Counted from the stretch's first letter, positions 44,906 to 53,322 are shown. The stretch: DNA of 64,000 bases from JAPPLB01 sp965206655 (GCA_965206655.1 CBDBKC010000038.1:1-64000), one strand, 5' to 3'. Program-made: numbers and translations. The notes: a model not told the origin generated them from the letters alone.

Positions 44906-45140
44906 TGCCGTCACAGCAGGGAAGGAGCGCGCCCGCGGGCAACTCCCGCGGAAACACCCTCGCGCCCGGCCCGCACGTTGACATGCCGTCGGGTGGACGA
45001 AGGTACCGCGAACACTGATGCACTGCAAACAACTGATAAAAAACACTTAACGAAATTGAAAGGCGAACAAATAGCGATAACTATTTTCCGCGGTCCATTT
45101 TCGCTCCCTGGCCCGCAAACCGGTCACACCAACTTGCGAA

Positions 45141-45758
45141 CTAAACAACCACCGCCTGAAAGGCGGTGGGTTCATTTACGACTGAAAGTCGGCTTGCGGC
45201 TGAAGCCGCCTGAAGAAGCCCCGGCTCAGAGCCGGCTCAAGGCTTGGTGGGCGCTGTGATCTTGAATCCCTCCTCATCCTCGTCCCATTGCTGGCTCTCG
45301 ATGTACTTCTTGATCGTTTCCTCGTCCACCGCGCCCACCGTCGCGCAGAAATATCCGCGCGCCCACAGGTGTTGCCCCCAGTATCGCTTCCGCAATTCCC
45401 CAAACTCATCTTGCAGCCGTCGTGACGACCTGCCTTTTACATACTGCACCAGCTTCGACGGTGCAAGCTGCGGCGGTGCCGATACCAAGACATGCACATG
45501 ATCCGGCGACACCGCACCCCGAATCACCACGACGTCTCGCGCTTGGCAGCTCTGTCGGATCAGGTCCCGTGTCCGCTCCGCCACCCTGCCCCGCAACACC
45601 TTGTAGCGATATTTCGTGATCCAGACCAGGTGATATTTGATGTCGTAGACCGCGTGCGCCCCTCGCCGATATTCGCCCATCCTCCTATTGTCATCCAGAC
45701 CCGCTTGAAGCTGACCGCCTGAAAGGCGGTGGGTTTAGACCTGGTGATGGAACTAAAT
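45141..45758 (-). mobile_element. IS200/IS605-family element, copy 2 (618 bp)
   Basis: Same limits as copy 1 and nearly the same sequence, with the complete outer stem CCGCC-TGAAA-GGCGG at both sides and three further stems on the side 3' of tnpA. Adjacent host bases differ from copy 1, which supports the limits. Contains only tnpA; no TnpB-like nuclease. Confidence 0.9.
45237..45680 (-). CDS. tnpA: IS200-type HUH transposase TnpA (full form)
   Basis: A 147-residue Y1 HUH transposase with HVHVLV and the catalytic Tyr in KKYIESQQW. It retains Gly-Ala-Val (CATVGAVDEET), missing in copy 1, and matches the usual family sequence there. Likely the functional copy. Confidence 0.94.
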   Translation of the reverse strand: MGEYRRGAHAVYDIKYHLVWITKYRYKVLRGRVAERTRDLIRQSCQARDVVVIRGAVSPDHVHVLVSAPPQLAPSKLVQYVKGRSSRRLQDEFGELRKRYWGQHLWARGYFCATVGAVDEETIKKYIESQQWDEDEEGFKITAPTKP

Positions 45759-45871
45759 CTCCGTAAGAATCAACAACTTCCATCTTTGCCACTCCGCCGG
45801 CGTGTCACCTGTGGGTTATAACAGAACTGAGAACCTGATCGGCTTTCACGGAAAGAAAAGATCTCGTAAAC

Positions 45872-45901
45872 GTTGCAAATCGTTGCAAAAGGTTGCACAT
45901 G
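45872..45901 (+). repeat. Three 10-bp direct repeats (GTTGCA iterons)
   Basis: GTTGCAAATC, GTTGCAAAAG and GTTGCACATG follow each other without spacing, so the GTTGCA core recurs every 10 bases, close to one helical turn. This is the layout of protein-binding iterons or operators; no adjacent gene start on this strand explains it. Confidence 0.5.
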
Positions 45902-46030
45902 CGGCTCGGAGTTTGGTTGCGAGGCTTTGGCGGCTTTTGGGCGGGGTTCTTCGTGGGATGGGAGCTTGCACCGCTTCCTTTGGGCGCGGCTCGGCTAGTG
46001 ATCGGTCGGACGAGTTGGGGGGCTTTAGGT
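45899..46030 (+). repeat. Dispersed intergenic repeat, copy R3
   Basis: Contains GGCGGCTTTTGGGCGGG and GCTTGCACCGCTTCCTTTGG followed by GCGCGGCTCGGCTAG, matching the reverse complement of R1 and R2. Confidence 0.65.
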
Positions 46031-46167
46031 ACTAGCGGGCTGAAGCGGCGGGGGCGTTCGCCGAAGTGGCTGGTGGAGGCTCGGCGGGGGTTGGGGGATT
46101 CGGCGTCGGAGGGGTGCGGTGAGTAGTCGGTTTTGATATCGTCTGTCGGGCGCTGATTTGGTCTGGG

Positions 46168-46312
46168 TGGTTGGTCATCGCACCCTGACGGGTGCGGCTC
46201 TGAGTTTGAGTGGGTAAGTTCGCTGGCTTTGGTGATGGTTCTGTGGTGGTGTTGGAGCTCGCACCGCTTGCTTACGCGCGCGGCACGGAAAGCGTCGCGG
46301 CTCTGTCGCGTC
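46168..46312 (+). repeat. Dispersed intergenic repeat, copy R4
   Basis: Begins GGTTGGTCATCGCACCCTGA and continues CGGGTGCGGCTCTGAGTTTG, ending in GCTCGCACCGCTTGCTTACG. It is closest to copy R5 at 50226. Confidence 0.65.
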
Positions 46313-46322
46313 TTTCGGTAGA

Positions 46323-48002
46323 TCAGCTCTCGATGATCGGCCCGTATTCGGTCTCGGCTGTCTGTTGATCGAAATAGCCGAGCTTGACGTCTTCGGCGAC
46401 GAGATCGGGCGATCTTTCACTGGGATCTCCGAAGCCGCCGCCACCGGGTGTCTCGAGGCGAAGGCTGTCGCCGGCGGCCATCCTAACGCCTTCGTCCTTG
46501 GTCAAGTGCTCCGGTGTGTACTCGCGGCCGCCGAGCACGAATGTGTGTCGCGCCAATTGAGCCGGCTTCCCTCCGAAAACACCAAAGGGTCGAAAACGTC
46601 CTCGGTCGCCGAGCAGAGAAGCTGACGCTTCGCCCCGCCGAAGCTCGAACTCGAAAACAACTCCCAGACCTCCTCGGCGCCGTCCCGCTCCGCCCGACCC
46701 TTCGCGAATCGCATACTCGCGGAAGAGAACCGGATAGTGTGATTCCAGAATCTCGAGCGCCTGTGTCCGCGCCACGGCGAGCGTGGGGTTTCCGTTGATG
46801 AGTCCGTCAGTGAGGTAGTTGCCGCCATAGCCGCCCCCAATGAACGAGTAGAGGACATAGTAGCCGCGTTCGGGATCGTTGCCGCCGACGGAGAGGTTCG
46901 TCACGGTTCCCATCGGTCCGGCGTACGATACCTCGGGGTACGCCTGCCCCAGTGCTCCGAGGACGACGTCGATCATGCGCTGACACACTTCCGCGGCGCA
47001 ACCCGACACCGGCCGCGGCTCCTGGGCGTTCAGGAACGTGCTGTGAGGAATGTCGAACGTAAACGGCCGGAAGCACCCGGCGTTGATCGGAACATCCGGG
47101 AAGACATGTTTGAAACCGATAAACACGCCGGCCATCGTCGTACTCAGCACACTGTTGAGCGGTCCTCGGCAGGGCGGGCTGCTGTTCGAAAGATCGACGT
47201 GCACCGAATTTCCGTCGATGGTCAGACGAAGATCAATCGTCAGAGGCGTCCAGTCGATTCCATCGCTGTCAAGATGCTCTTGAAAGGAATACGTGCCGTC
47301 TGGGATGTCCTCGATATGCGCCCGCATCAGCCGCTCGGAGCGATCACTCAGCTCGTTGATTGCCGCGAAGAGCGTGTCCCGCCCATAGCGATCGAGGAGT
47401 TGTGTCAGTTTCTCAGCCCCGGCGTTCAGCGACGTGACCTGAGCAATGATGTCGCCTTGGCGTTCGCGCGGCACGCGAACGTTGTGGAGGATGATGTCGA
47501 GCACTTCCCGATTCAATTCGCCGCGCTTGAATAGGTGCAGGGGAGGCAGCCGCAACCCCTCTTGATAGATCTCTGTCGCGTGGGTGGAAAAGCCGCCGGG
47601 CACCCTGCCGCCGATGTCGGGCCAATGACCGCTGTTGGCCAGGAAAGCGGTCAACTCACCCTGATAGAAGAACGGCTTGACCATCTTGACGTCCATCAAG
47701 TGCGTGCCGCCGAGGTAGGGATCGTTGACGATATAGACGTCATCCGGGGCTACGTCCGTAATACGTCCGATCACCGAGCGGACCGTGTGTTCCATCACAT
47801 AGATGAAGTTCGGCAGGCCTCGAGGCCCCTGGATGATGACCTCTCCATTCTCTTTGCCGTAGATGCCGCTGGCGCGATCGAAACCATCGGAGATCACCGG
47901 CGAGAACGCCATCCGCTCCAGCGTGGCGTCCATCTCATCGGCGACCTGCTCCAAGCTACCTCGGATTACAGCCAGTGTGATCGGATCGATTGAATTTGCC
48001 AT
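46323..48002 (-). CDS. hyuB: Hydantoinase B / N-methylhydantoinase-type subunit
   Basis: A 559-residue HyuB subunit, which with HyuA forms ATP-dependent hydantoinase/oxoprolinase-type amidases that open cyclic amides or carboxylate ketones. Family features are DPITLAVIRGSLEQVADEMD at the start, SPVISDGFDRASGIY, VNDPYLGGTHLMDVKMVKPF, LTAFLANSGHWPDIGGRVPG, and C-terminal GSGGAGRRRGGLGVV and LETPGGGGFGDP. It starts one base after the stop of hyuA, a tight operon. Complete length. The natural substrate (hydantoin, oxoproline, acetone and so on) cannot be told. Confidence 0.92.
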   Translation of the reverse strand: MANSIDPITLAVIRGSLEQVADEMDATLERMAFSPVISDGFDRASGIYGKENGEVIIQGPRGLPNFIYVMEHTVRSVIGRITDVAPDDVYIVNDPYLGGTHLMDVKMVKPFFYQGELTAFLANSGHWPDIGGRVPGGFSTHATEIYQEGLRLPPLHLFKRGELNREVLDIILHNVRVPRERQGDIIAQVTSLNAGAEKLTQLLDRYGRDTLFAAINELSDRSERLMRAHIEDIPDGTYSFQEHLDSDGIDWTPLTIDLRLTIDGNSVHVDLSNSSPPCRGPLNSVLSTTMAGVFIGFKHVFPDVPINAGCFRPFTFDIPHSTFLNAQEPRPVSGCAAEVCQRMIDVVLGALGQAYPEVSYAGPMGTVTNLSVGGNDPERGYYVLYSFIGGGYGGNYLTDGLINGNPTLAVARTQALEILESHYPVLFREYAIREGSGGAGRRRGGLGVVFEFELRRGEASASLLGDRGRFRPFGVFGGKPAQLARHTFVLGGREYTPEHLTKDEGVRMAAGDSLRLETPGGGGFGDPSERSPDLVAEDVKLGYFDQQTAETEYGPIIES

Positions 48003-48003
48003 G

Positions 48004-50067
48004 TCAGAGAAGCCTTACGACCAGGTTGCCGGCGTCGTCCACCTGAGCTTGTGCCGCGCCGTCAAGCCAGATCGTCGTGTCGGGTTGCTCGATCACCGCG
48101 GGTCCGTTGAGCGCCACGCCCCAGGGCAGCGCCGCGCGTTCATATATCGGGCACTTGACCCACTTGCCTGCCGCCCAGACCGGCCGTTCGCCTTTGACAG
48201 ACTGCGCCAGGGAATTTTGCGGCTTGGATATCAGATCCTTCATGGCGTAGTCCGCGCGGACGCCGACGACCGTCGTTCTTAGATTCATCAAACGAACCGG
48301 CAGTTCGTCGAGCAGAGCGTCCAATCCAAAGAACTGTTCGCGGGAGGCTCCGAAGCGTTGGAGGTATGCTTCGCGAAAAGCGGCCCGAATGTCGGGAAGA
48401 GAAAGCTCGCCGGCCGGCAACGCCAGGCGCAGCAAGTGGGTTTGGCCTTCATACGAGAGCTCAGCCTCCCGCTGAACGTGAACTCGCGCAAGCGGGACTG
48501 TCTCTTCGCCCAGAAACTGTTCACCCTGAATCTGTTGAGCTTCGAAGGTTGCGCTTACTTCGTCGATGGTGAGATCCGTCAACCTGCGGTTGACCATCGT
48601 AACGTAGTCCCGCTGTAGGTTTGCGATAGCGCAACCCCATGCGGAAAGAACTCCGGGATAGTACGGAACAAGACCCACGTGCGCCCCTGTCTCGCGCAAC
48701 AGGTGACTGATGAAGAGTGGACCAGCGCCGCCGAACGAGAAGAGCGCGAAGTCCCGGGGATCGTAGCCACGGTCGATCGAGATACGACGAATGCTGCCCA
48801 CGGTACGATTCGCGGCAACCGCAAGGATGGCTTCGGCGGCGGCTTCCGCTGATAGCCCGAGCGGCTCCGCCACGACCTTTCTGATACCGTGCCGGGCACT
48901 ATCCACATCGAGCGACCCACCCGCGATTCGATAGTCGGGGTTGATGCGGCCGAGCACCAGGTGGGCATCGGTCACGGTCGGATCCGCGCCGCCGCGCCCG
49001 TAACAGATCGGCCCGGGCTCTGACCCGGCGCTCTGGGGTCCCACCCGCAGCACGCCCCCTTCGTCAATACCGGCTATGCTGCCGCCCCCCGCACCGACGG
49101 TATGAATGTCGATCATCGAGAGCATTACAGGGATGCCGAATTCGATCTCCCGCCCACTCGAAACGACGGGCTTACCCTCGACAACGAGCGAAACGTCGAG
49201 ACTTGTACCGCCCATGTCGTAGTTGATCAAGTTCCGGAAGCCGCTTTCGGCCGCGATCTCGGCGGCGGCGATCACCCCAGCGGCAGGTCCCGAGAGGACG
49301 GTATTGACCGGCATCTCTTGGGTCGAGCCTGCCCCTAATGTGCCGCCGTTCGACTGCATCACGAGGAGGTCCCTGTCGTAGCCCTTCTCTTTGAGGCAGT
49401 CGCGCAGGCGCTTGAGATAGCGGCCCATCACGGGCTGCACATACGCATTGACGACGGCGGTTGAGGTGCGTTCAAACTCGCGAAATAGAGGAAGCACATC
49501 CGATGAGGCCACCACAAAGACATCGGGCCAACGCTGTTCAAGGAGTTTTTTCGCGCGACGTTCGTGAGCAGGGTTGGCGTACGAGTTGAGAAAACTCAAT
49601 ACAACCGCTTCCACTCCTTCCGCGATGAGGTGCTCGGCTGCCGAGATTAACTCCTCCTCTTTGAGCGGCGTCAGGATCTCTCCTTCGGCGGAGACGCGCT
49701 CGGTGACTTCAAGGCGGTGATAGCGGGGAATGAGGGGCCGAAAGTCTCCGGTTAGACCATAGAGATGGGGCCGGTCGCGGCGGCGTAGTTCCAGAATGTC
49801 GCGAAACCCGCGGGTGGCAATGAGGCCGCATTTGCCACCGTTGCGCTCGAGGATGGCGTTCGTGGCAACGGTCGTTCCATGCACGATGAGTTGCAGGCCG
49901 GCCGGGTCTACGCCGAGAGATTCCAGACCTTCGAGGAAGCCTTCGGAGGGGTCCGCCGGCGTCGAACTGACCTTCCCGATCCGCAGGCTCCGACTTTCGG
50001 GATCTAGTATGACGATGTCCGTATAGGTCCCCCCGATGTCGAAGCCGCCAATCATATCCACAGACAA
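48004..50067 (-). CDS. hyuA: Hydantoinase A / N-methylhydantoinase-type ATPase subunit
   Basis: A 687-residue HyuA subunit with the ASKHA-type phosphate loop GGFDIGGTYTDIVIL, VHGTTVATNAILERNGGK, the MQSNGGTLG and SGPAAGVIAAAEIA signatures, DMGGTSLDVSLV and HTVGAGGGSIAGID. The C-terminal domain includes FGGAGPLF. It is the first gene of the hyuA-hyuB operon; the ATG at 50067 follows a weak leader. Its upstream region carries repeat R5 and is shared with the divergent amidase at 50436. Confidence 0.93.
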   Translation of the reverse strand: MSVDMIGGFDIGGTYTDIVILDPESRSLRIGKVSSTPADPSEGFLEGLESLGVDPAGLQLIVHGTTVATNAILERNGGKCGLIATRGFRDILELRRRDRPHLYGLTGDFRPLIPRYHRLEVTERVSAEGEILTPLKEEELISAAEHLIAEGVEAVVLSFLNSYANPAHERRAKKLLEQRWPDVFVVASSDVLPLFREFERTSTAVVNAYVQPVMGRYLKRLRDCLKEKGYDRDLLVMQSNGGTLGAGSTQEMPVNTVLSGPAAGVIAAAEIAAESGFRNLINYDMGGTSLDVSLVVEGKPVVSSGREIEFGIPVMLSMIDIHTVGAGGGSIAGIDEGGVLRVGPQSAGSEPGPICYGRGGADPTVTDAHLVLGRINPDYRIAGGSLDVDSARHGIRKVVAEPLGLSAEAAAEAILAVAANRTVGSIRRISIDRGYDPRDFALFSFGGAGPLFISHLLRETGAHVGLVPYYPGVLSAWGCAIANLQRDYVTMVNRRLTDLTIDEVSATFEAQQIQGEQFLGEETVPLARVHVQREAELSYEGQTHLLRLALPAGELSLPDIRAAFREAYLQRFGASREQFFGLDALLDELPVRLMNLRTTVVGVRADYAMKDLISKPQNSLAQSVKGERPVWAAGKWVKCPIYERAALPWGVALNGPAVIEQPDTTIWLDGAAQAQVDDAGNLVVRLL

Positions 50068-50435
50068 GTAACCCGCGTGGCAACCCGTATCACAGGCGAC
50101 GGCTGAAGCTCACGGGACCCGATACAGTATACACGTCGCTCTCGAGGTTGAACGGCCGGCGGCAAAAGGGCCTGGCTGCGTTGGGCATGCGGGGGACCGG
50201 TTTCGTTCCGCGATGCGATCAGTGTAGTGTGGTTGGTCAACGCACCCTGACGGGCGCGGCTCTGAGTTTGGTTTTGGCGGGCGGTGGCTTTTGGGTGGGT
50301 CCGTGGATGGGTGAGGGCTTGCACCGCTTACTATCGTGCGCGGCTCGGCTTGTGGATGGTCGTACGGGTCGGGGGGATTTTGGGGTGGCGCTTTGTGTGT
50401 CCGACGGCTGATAATGCGGGCACTGGGAGAAACCT
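50068..50435. other. Divergent intergenic region with repeat copy R5
   Basis: No gene seen. Repeat R5 takes up about half of it; the rest must hold the promoters of hyuA and the amidase. Confidence 0.5.
50226..50395 (+). repeat. Dispersed intergenic repeat, copy R5
   Basis: Begins GTGGTTGGTCAACGCACCCT, then GCGGCTCTGAGTTTGGTTTT and GGGCTTGCACCGCTTACTAT, and ends with GTACGGGTCGGGGGGATTTT. It aligns with R4 at the left and with R1/R2 (reverse complement) along its length. Confidence 0.7.
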
Positions 50436-51341
50436 ATGAGAAAGTTCAACCGCCGCACGCTGCTTAAAGCCGTTCCGCTGGCATCCTCGGTTGCCTCGGC
50501 CGCGCCGGCGAGCGCCGCTGCTGAACGCAAATCCGTGCGGATCGGGCTTGCGGCTCTGCGTCGGGGCAAGACTGTGGCGGAGAGCGTTCACAAGATCGAC
50601 GAGGCGCTGGCTGAATGCCGCGAGAAGGGCGTCGAGATTGTTTGCTTTCCGGAAACCTACCTGCCGGGCTTGCGCGGACTGAAACGACCTGGTTACGAAC
50701 TCCCCGAGCCGAACCAGCCGGAGATGGAGAAGGCTGTCAGCTCGATCCGATCCAGCACCGAACGCCACAAAGTTTCCGCCATTGTCGGTCTTGAATGGGT
50801 CAGCCGACGGGGCCTGGAGAATCGGGCTTATGTTTTCTCTTCGAAGGGCGAAGTGCTTGGCTATCAAACGAAGAATCAGATTACGCCCGGCGGCGAAGAG
50901 GAGCATTATGTTCCGGACGGCAAGCGCCGCATCTTCGAGGCCGGCGGGGTGCGTTTCGGGATCGTCGTCTGCCACGAGGGTTGGCGGTATCCGGAAACAG
51001 TTCGTTGGGCGGCTGTGCGCGGCGCGAAGATCGTCTTCCAGCCACAGGTGACGGGACAGGATCGGCCCGGTCCCATCAAGACGGCCCCTTGGGGTGAGTC
51101 GTTTTATGAAAAAGCGATGGTCTGCCGCTCGGAAGAAAACTCTGTCTACTTCGCGAGCGTCAATGAGACGATGAACCAACAGAACTCGGCGACGTCGCTC
51201 ATCAGCCCGGAGGGCGACCTGATGCAATCGCTCCCGCGCGGCGAGGAAGGTTTGCTTGTCGCGGATCTCGATCTGACCAAGGCTACGGGGTTCTACGCCC
51301 GCCGGTACCGTCCTGAGCTGTACGAGGAAGACGGGGGCTGA
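50436..51341 (+). CDS. Exported carbon-nitrogen hydrolase (nitrilase fold)
   Basis: A 301-residue amidase of the nitrilase superfamily with all three catalytic residues: Glu in IVCFPETYLPG, Lys in YQTKNQITPGGEEEHY, Cys in GIVVCHEGWRYPE. The N-terminus (RKFNRRTLLKAVPLASSVAS) is a Tat-type signal, so the enzyme is predicted to act outside the cytoplasm, unusual for this family. It is divergent from hyuA-hyuB; both cleave amide or ureide bonds, suggesting joint use of nitrogenous substrates (inference). Confidence 0.88.
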   Translation: MRKFNRRTLLKAVPLASSVASAAPASAAAERKSVRIGLAALRRGKTVAESVHKIDEALAECREKGVEIVCFPETYLPGLRGLKRPGYELPEPNQPEMEKAVSSIRSSTERHKVSAIVGLEWVSRRGLENRAYVFSSKGEVLGYQTKNQITPGGEEEHYVPDGKRRIFEAGGVRFGIVVCHEGWRYPETVRWAAVRGAKIVFQPQVTGQDRPGPIKTAPWGESFYEKAMVCRSEENSVYFASVNETMNQQNSATSLISPEGDLMQSLPRGEEGLLVADLDLTKATGFYARRYRPELYEEDGG

Positions 51342-51342
51342 C

Positions 51343-51444
51343 GGTGTGAAAAAATGCTGGGACAGTCAGCCGCGCTTCGTCTAAGTCCTCGCGAATCAGC
51401 GAGTGATTTGCCCGCGCTTGTGACAGTCCCGATTTTTTCACACC
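51343..51444. repeat. MITE-like inverted repeat
   Basis: Ends GGTGTGAAAAAAT and ATTTTTTCACACC are perfect 13-bp inverted repeats starting one base after the amidase stop. Inner parts GGACAGTCA and TGACAGTCC continue the pairing. About 50 bp of non-coding sequence lie in the loop. Could also work as a bidirectional terminator for the convergent genes. Confidence 0.55.
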
Positions 51445-51460
51445 TTCCTGAACCCAACCA

Positions 51461-52744
51461 CTACACGCCGGCAGATTTGCGGGCGGCGCCGAGGATTTCC
51501 CGTAGGCGGCGGCCGATGATGAGGTCGTCGCCGGGCCGTAGGGTGTGCGCGATGATGTGCATCTCGTCGGGGCGGGCGGGCAGTTTGGCGTCCTTCTCAC
51601 GCACGGCGGGGACCAGCGGCGGGTTGTTGCTGATGGTGAGGACTTCGATGCGCGGGTCGCCTTCGCGGAGCTGGCGGTCGCAGTCGGCGATGGTGAAGCC
51701 CCAGGCTTTTTCGTCCCAACCGAGGGTGATGCGGGGTGGGCGATAGGGCTCTTGTTGGTCGGAAATCGACGTGCTTACACCGGGAATGCTCTCGGCGAGT
51801 TTCTTGATGCGGGTCAGGCGCCCATTCCACTCCTTCCTGAGCTTGTTGATGTCGGCTTTGACCCACCACTCGACGGCGGCCAGGCAGCCCATGATCTCTT
51901 CTTTGCCGACCTTCATGGGACGGCAGACGGACCCCTCCCAGGGGTTGTAGTTGGCGACGGCAGCGTCGATGAGGTCTTTGCGGCCGAAGAGGAGGCCGCT
52001 GCACTGGGGTCCGCGCAGGCCCTTACCGCCGGAGAAGGTATAGAGGTCGACGCCCATCTTGGCGTAGTCGCGGATGCCGTCGATGGGCGGGATGCCGGCG
52101 GCTTGGTCGAGGAGGACCGGGACTTTTGCTTTCTTGCTGATGGTGAGCAGCTTCTCGAGTTGTTCGCCGGTGCGGGTGGTGTAGATCATCGCGGTGTTTT
52201 CGTTGATGGACTTTTCGACGTCCGCCAAGGTGGGCGTGATGACGAGCTTTCCGCCGGCCAAACGGATGGCGCTGTCGAAGGCGTTGCGTCCGGGGAACAT
52301 GATGACTTCATGCTTGAGTCCGGTGGTGTCGGGGAGTTGCCAGACGAGGGCGGGATCGGAACCGGCGATGCAGGCCGCGGTGGAGGCCGCCATGGCGCCG
52401 GCGGCGCCGGAGGTGATCATGCCGGATTCGGCGCCGGATAGCTCGGCGAGGCGTTTGCCGACGGCGCGTTGCAGCTCGAAGACGTCAACGTAATGCATCG
52501 CGGCCTGCTCTTTGGCGGCGCGCACTTCGGGGAGCTCGAGGGTGCCGCTGAGGTAGGTCCAGACGCCGCGTCCGTTGATGAGGGGCTTGACGCCCAGGCG
52601 GGTGTAGATGCTGTCGCTGGTGCTCTTGCCGGCCGCGGCCCAGGCTTTCTGCTTCAGATCGTCGAAGGCGATGAGACCGAGGAGCGGGAGGGCGCCGAGG
52701 AGTTTGAGGAAGGAGCGGCGGTTGGATGGGGTTGGCATGGCCAC
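51461..52744 (-). CDS. Exported SelA-like PLP-dependent protein
   Basis: A 427-residue pyridoxal-phosphate protein of the SelA/DgaE group (fold type I). Tat-like signal RRSFLKLLGALPLLGLIAFD, then GVKPLINGRGVWTYLSGTLE, the glycine-rich ITSGAAGAMAAS, aspartate in VPVLLDQAAGIPP, and the PLP lysine in DLYTFSGGKGLRGPQCSG. True SelA makes selenocysteyl-tRNA in the cytoplasm; the export signal and the missing SelA N-terminal domain argue for another role, such as D-glucosaminate dehydratase-like or aminotransferase-like chemistry. Converges on the amidase. Confidence 0.82.
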   Translation of the reverse strand: MAMPTPSNRRSFLKLLGALPLLGLIAFDDLKQKAWAAAGKSTSDSIYTRLGVKPLINGRGVWTYLSGTLELPEVRAAKEQAAMHYVDVFELQRAVGKRLAELSGAESGMITSGAAGAMAASTAACIAGSDPALVWQLPDTTGLKHEVIMFPGRNAFDSAIRLAGGKLVITPTLADVEKSINENTAMIYTTRTGEQLEKLLTISKKAKVPVLLDQAAGIPPIDGIRDYAKMGVDLYTFSGGKGLRGPQCSGLLFGRKDLIDAAVANYNPWEGSVCRPMKVGKEEIMGCLAAVEWWVKADINKLRKEWNGRLTRIKKLAESIPGVSTSISDQQEPYRPPRITLGWDEKAWGFTIADCDRQLREGDPRIEVLTISNNPPLVPAVREKDAKLPARPDEMHIIAHTLRPGDDLIIGRRLREILGAARKSAGV

Positions 52745-52814
52745 ATGTTACATGGTTCCCGCAGTCTCCGGCGGGCTCGGGGGGGCCGAGTCCCGTCGGG
52801 GTCCTATCGGGGCC

Positions 52815-52922
52815 TCAGTGCGTTGAGAGCCAATACCCGAGCAGGAAGGCGGCGCTGAGCCCGCAGCCAAGCCCGAGCGCGCTGCCAACGCAAAAGTAGG
52901 TTGTGGCGCGAATGTGAATCAT
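52815..52922 (-). CDS. 35-residue single-helix membrane peptide
   Basis: A very short gene: MIHIRATTYFCVGSALGLGC, then GLSAAFLLGYWLSTH. It is one glycine-rich membrane helix. Its ATG overlaps the stop of the upstream gene as ATGA, the same arrangement as the next junction upstream, which is the main support for it being translated. Function unknown. Confidence 0.5.
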   Translation of the reverse strand: MIHIRATTYFCVGSALGLGCGLSAAFLLGYWLSTH

Positions 52923-53113
52923 GAGTGGTGACCAGTGCTGTTGTAACGGGGCGGCGACTCGGAGTGCTCCATGAGTCGCCGCAGGGCGGCCTCTCTGTCA
53001 GTGGGGCCCAGGGCCGAGCCGCGGTTTCCCGCCGATCGCTTCGCGGCCGCCATGAGCAACCGTTTCACTCGTAGGAGCGAGCGGACAAGCTTGTTGATGC
53101 AGAACAATATCAT
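52919..53113 (-). CDS. Hypothetical small basic protein (64 aa)
   Basis: MILFCINKLVRSLLRVKRLL then an Ala/Arg-rich segment; the amphipathic, basic N-terminus could associate with membrane. Starts within the stop of the 53110 gene (ATGA) and ends overlapping the start of the 52815 gene (ATGA). Unrecognised. Confidence 0.5.
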   Translation of the reverse strand: MILFCINKLVRSLLRVKRLLMAAAKRSAGNRGSALGPTDREAALRRLMEHSESPPRYNSTGHHS

Positions 53114-53322
53114 GTGTGCCTCCTCTTCTGCTCGGTGAGTAGGTCGAAGGATTGCCGGTCGAGTTCGGCAAGTTCCTCCAGCGTGACTCTTGGCAAAGCC
53201 TCCCTGAGAGCTTCCACCTTTCGCTCCCGGTACCTACCATCGGTGATCTCGCCCGCCCGAAAGCGTCTCCGCAGCTCCCCTTTTTGGTGCTCGTATTGAA
53301 CCAGCGCATTGGACTTTCTCAT
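53110..53322 (-). CDS. Hypothetical small coiled-coil-like protein (70 aa)
   Basis: Starts at the ATG of MRKSNALVQYEHQKGELRRR, which has GGAGGTG 9-11 bases upstream; an earlier in-frame start at 53355 lacks this. The sequence is charged and helical (GEITDGRYRERKVEALREAL, then RVTLEELAELDRQSFDLL). Such short helical proteins occur in phage-like or mobile gene sets. First gene of a three-gene ATGA-overlapping cascade. Confidence 0.6.
   Translation of the reverse strand: MRKSNALVQYEHQKGELRRRFRAGEITDGRYRERKVEALREALPRVTLEELAELDRQSFDLLTEQKRRHT

Larger units (their letters stand above)
44296..45140. other. Intergenic block of repeats
   Basis: No gene is supported. It contains two direct copies of a ~210-bp repeat (44341-44552 and 44695-44905). 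An AT-rich patch at about 45020-45090, with a small AAATAG...CTATTT inverted repeat, lies just before the second IS200-like element. Confidence 0.6.
45759..46322. other. Intergenic block with iterons and two repeat copies
   Basis: No gene supported. It holds three phased 10-bp repeats (45872-45901), repeat copy R3 (about 45899-46030) and repeat copy R4 (about 46168-46312), ending just after the stop of hyuB. Confidence 0.6.

Noticed and set aside
44296..46322. A CRISPR array, considered because of repeated blocks.
   Set aside because: The repeats are about 200 bp, not short and regularly spaced, and no cas gene is present.
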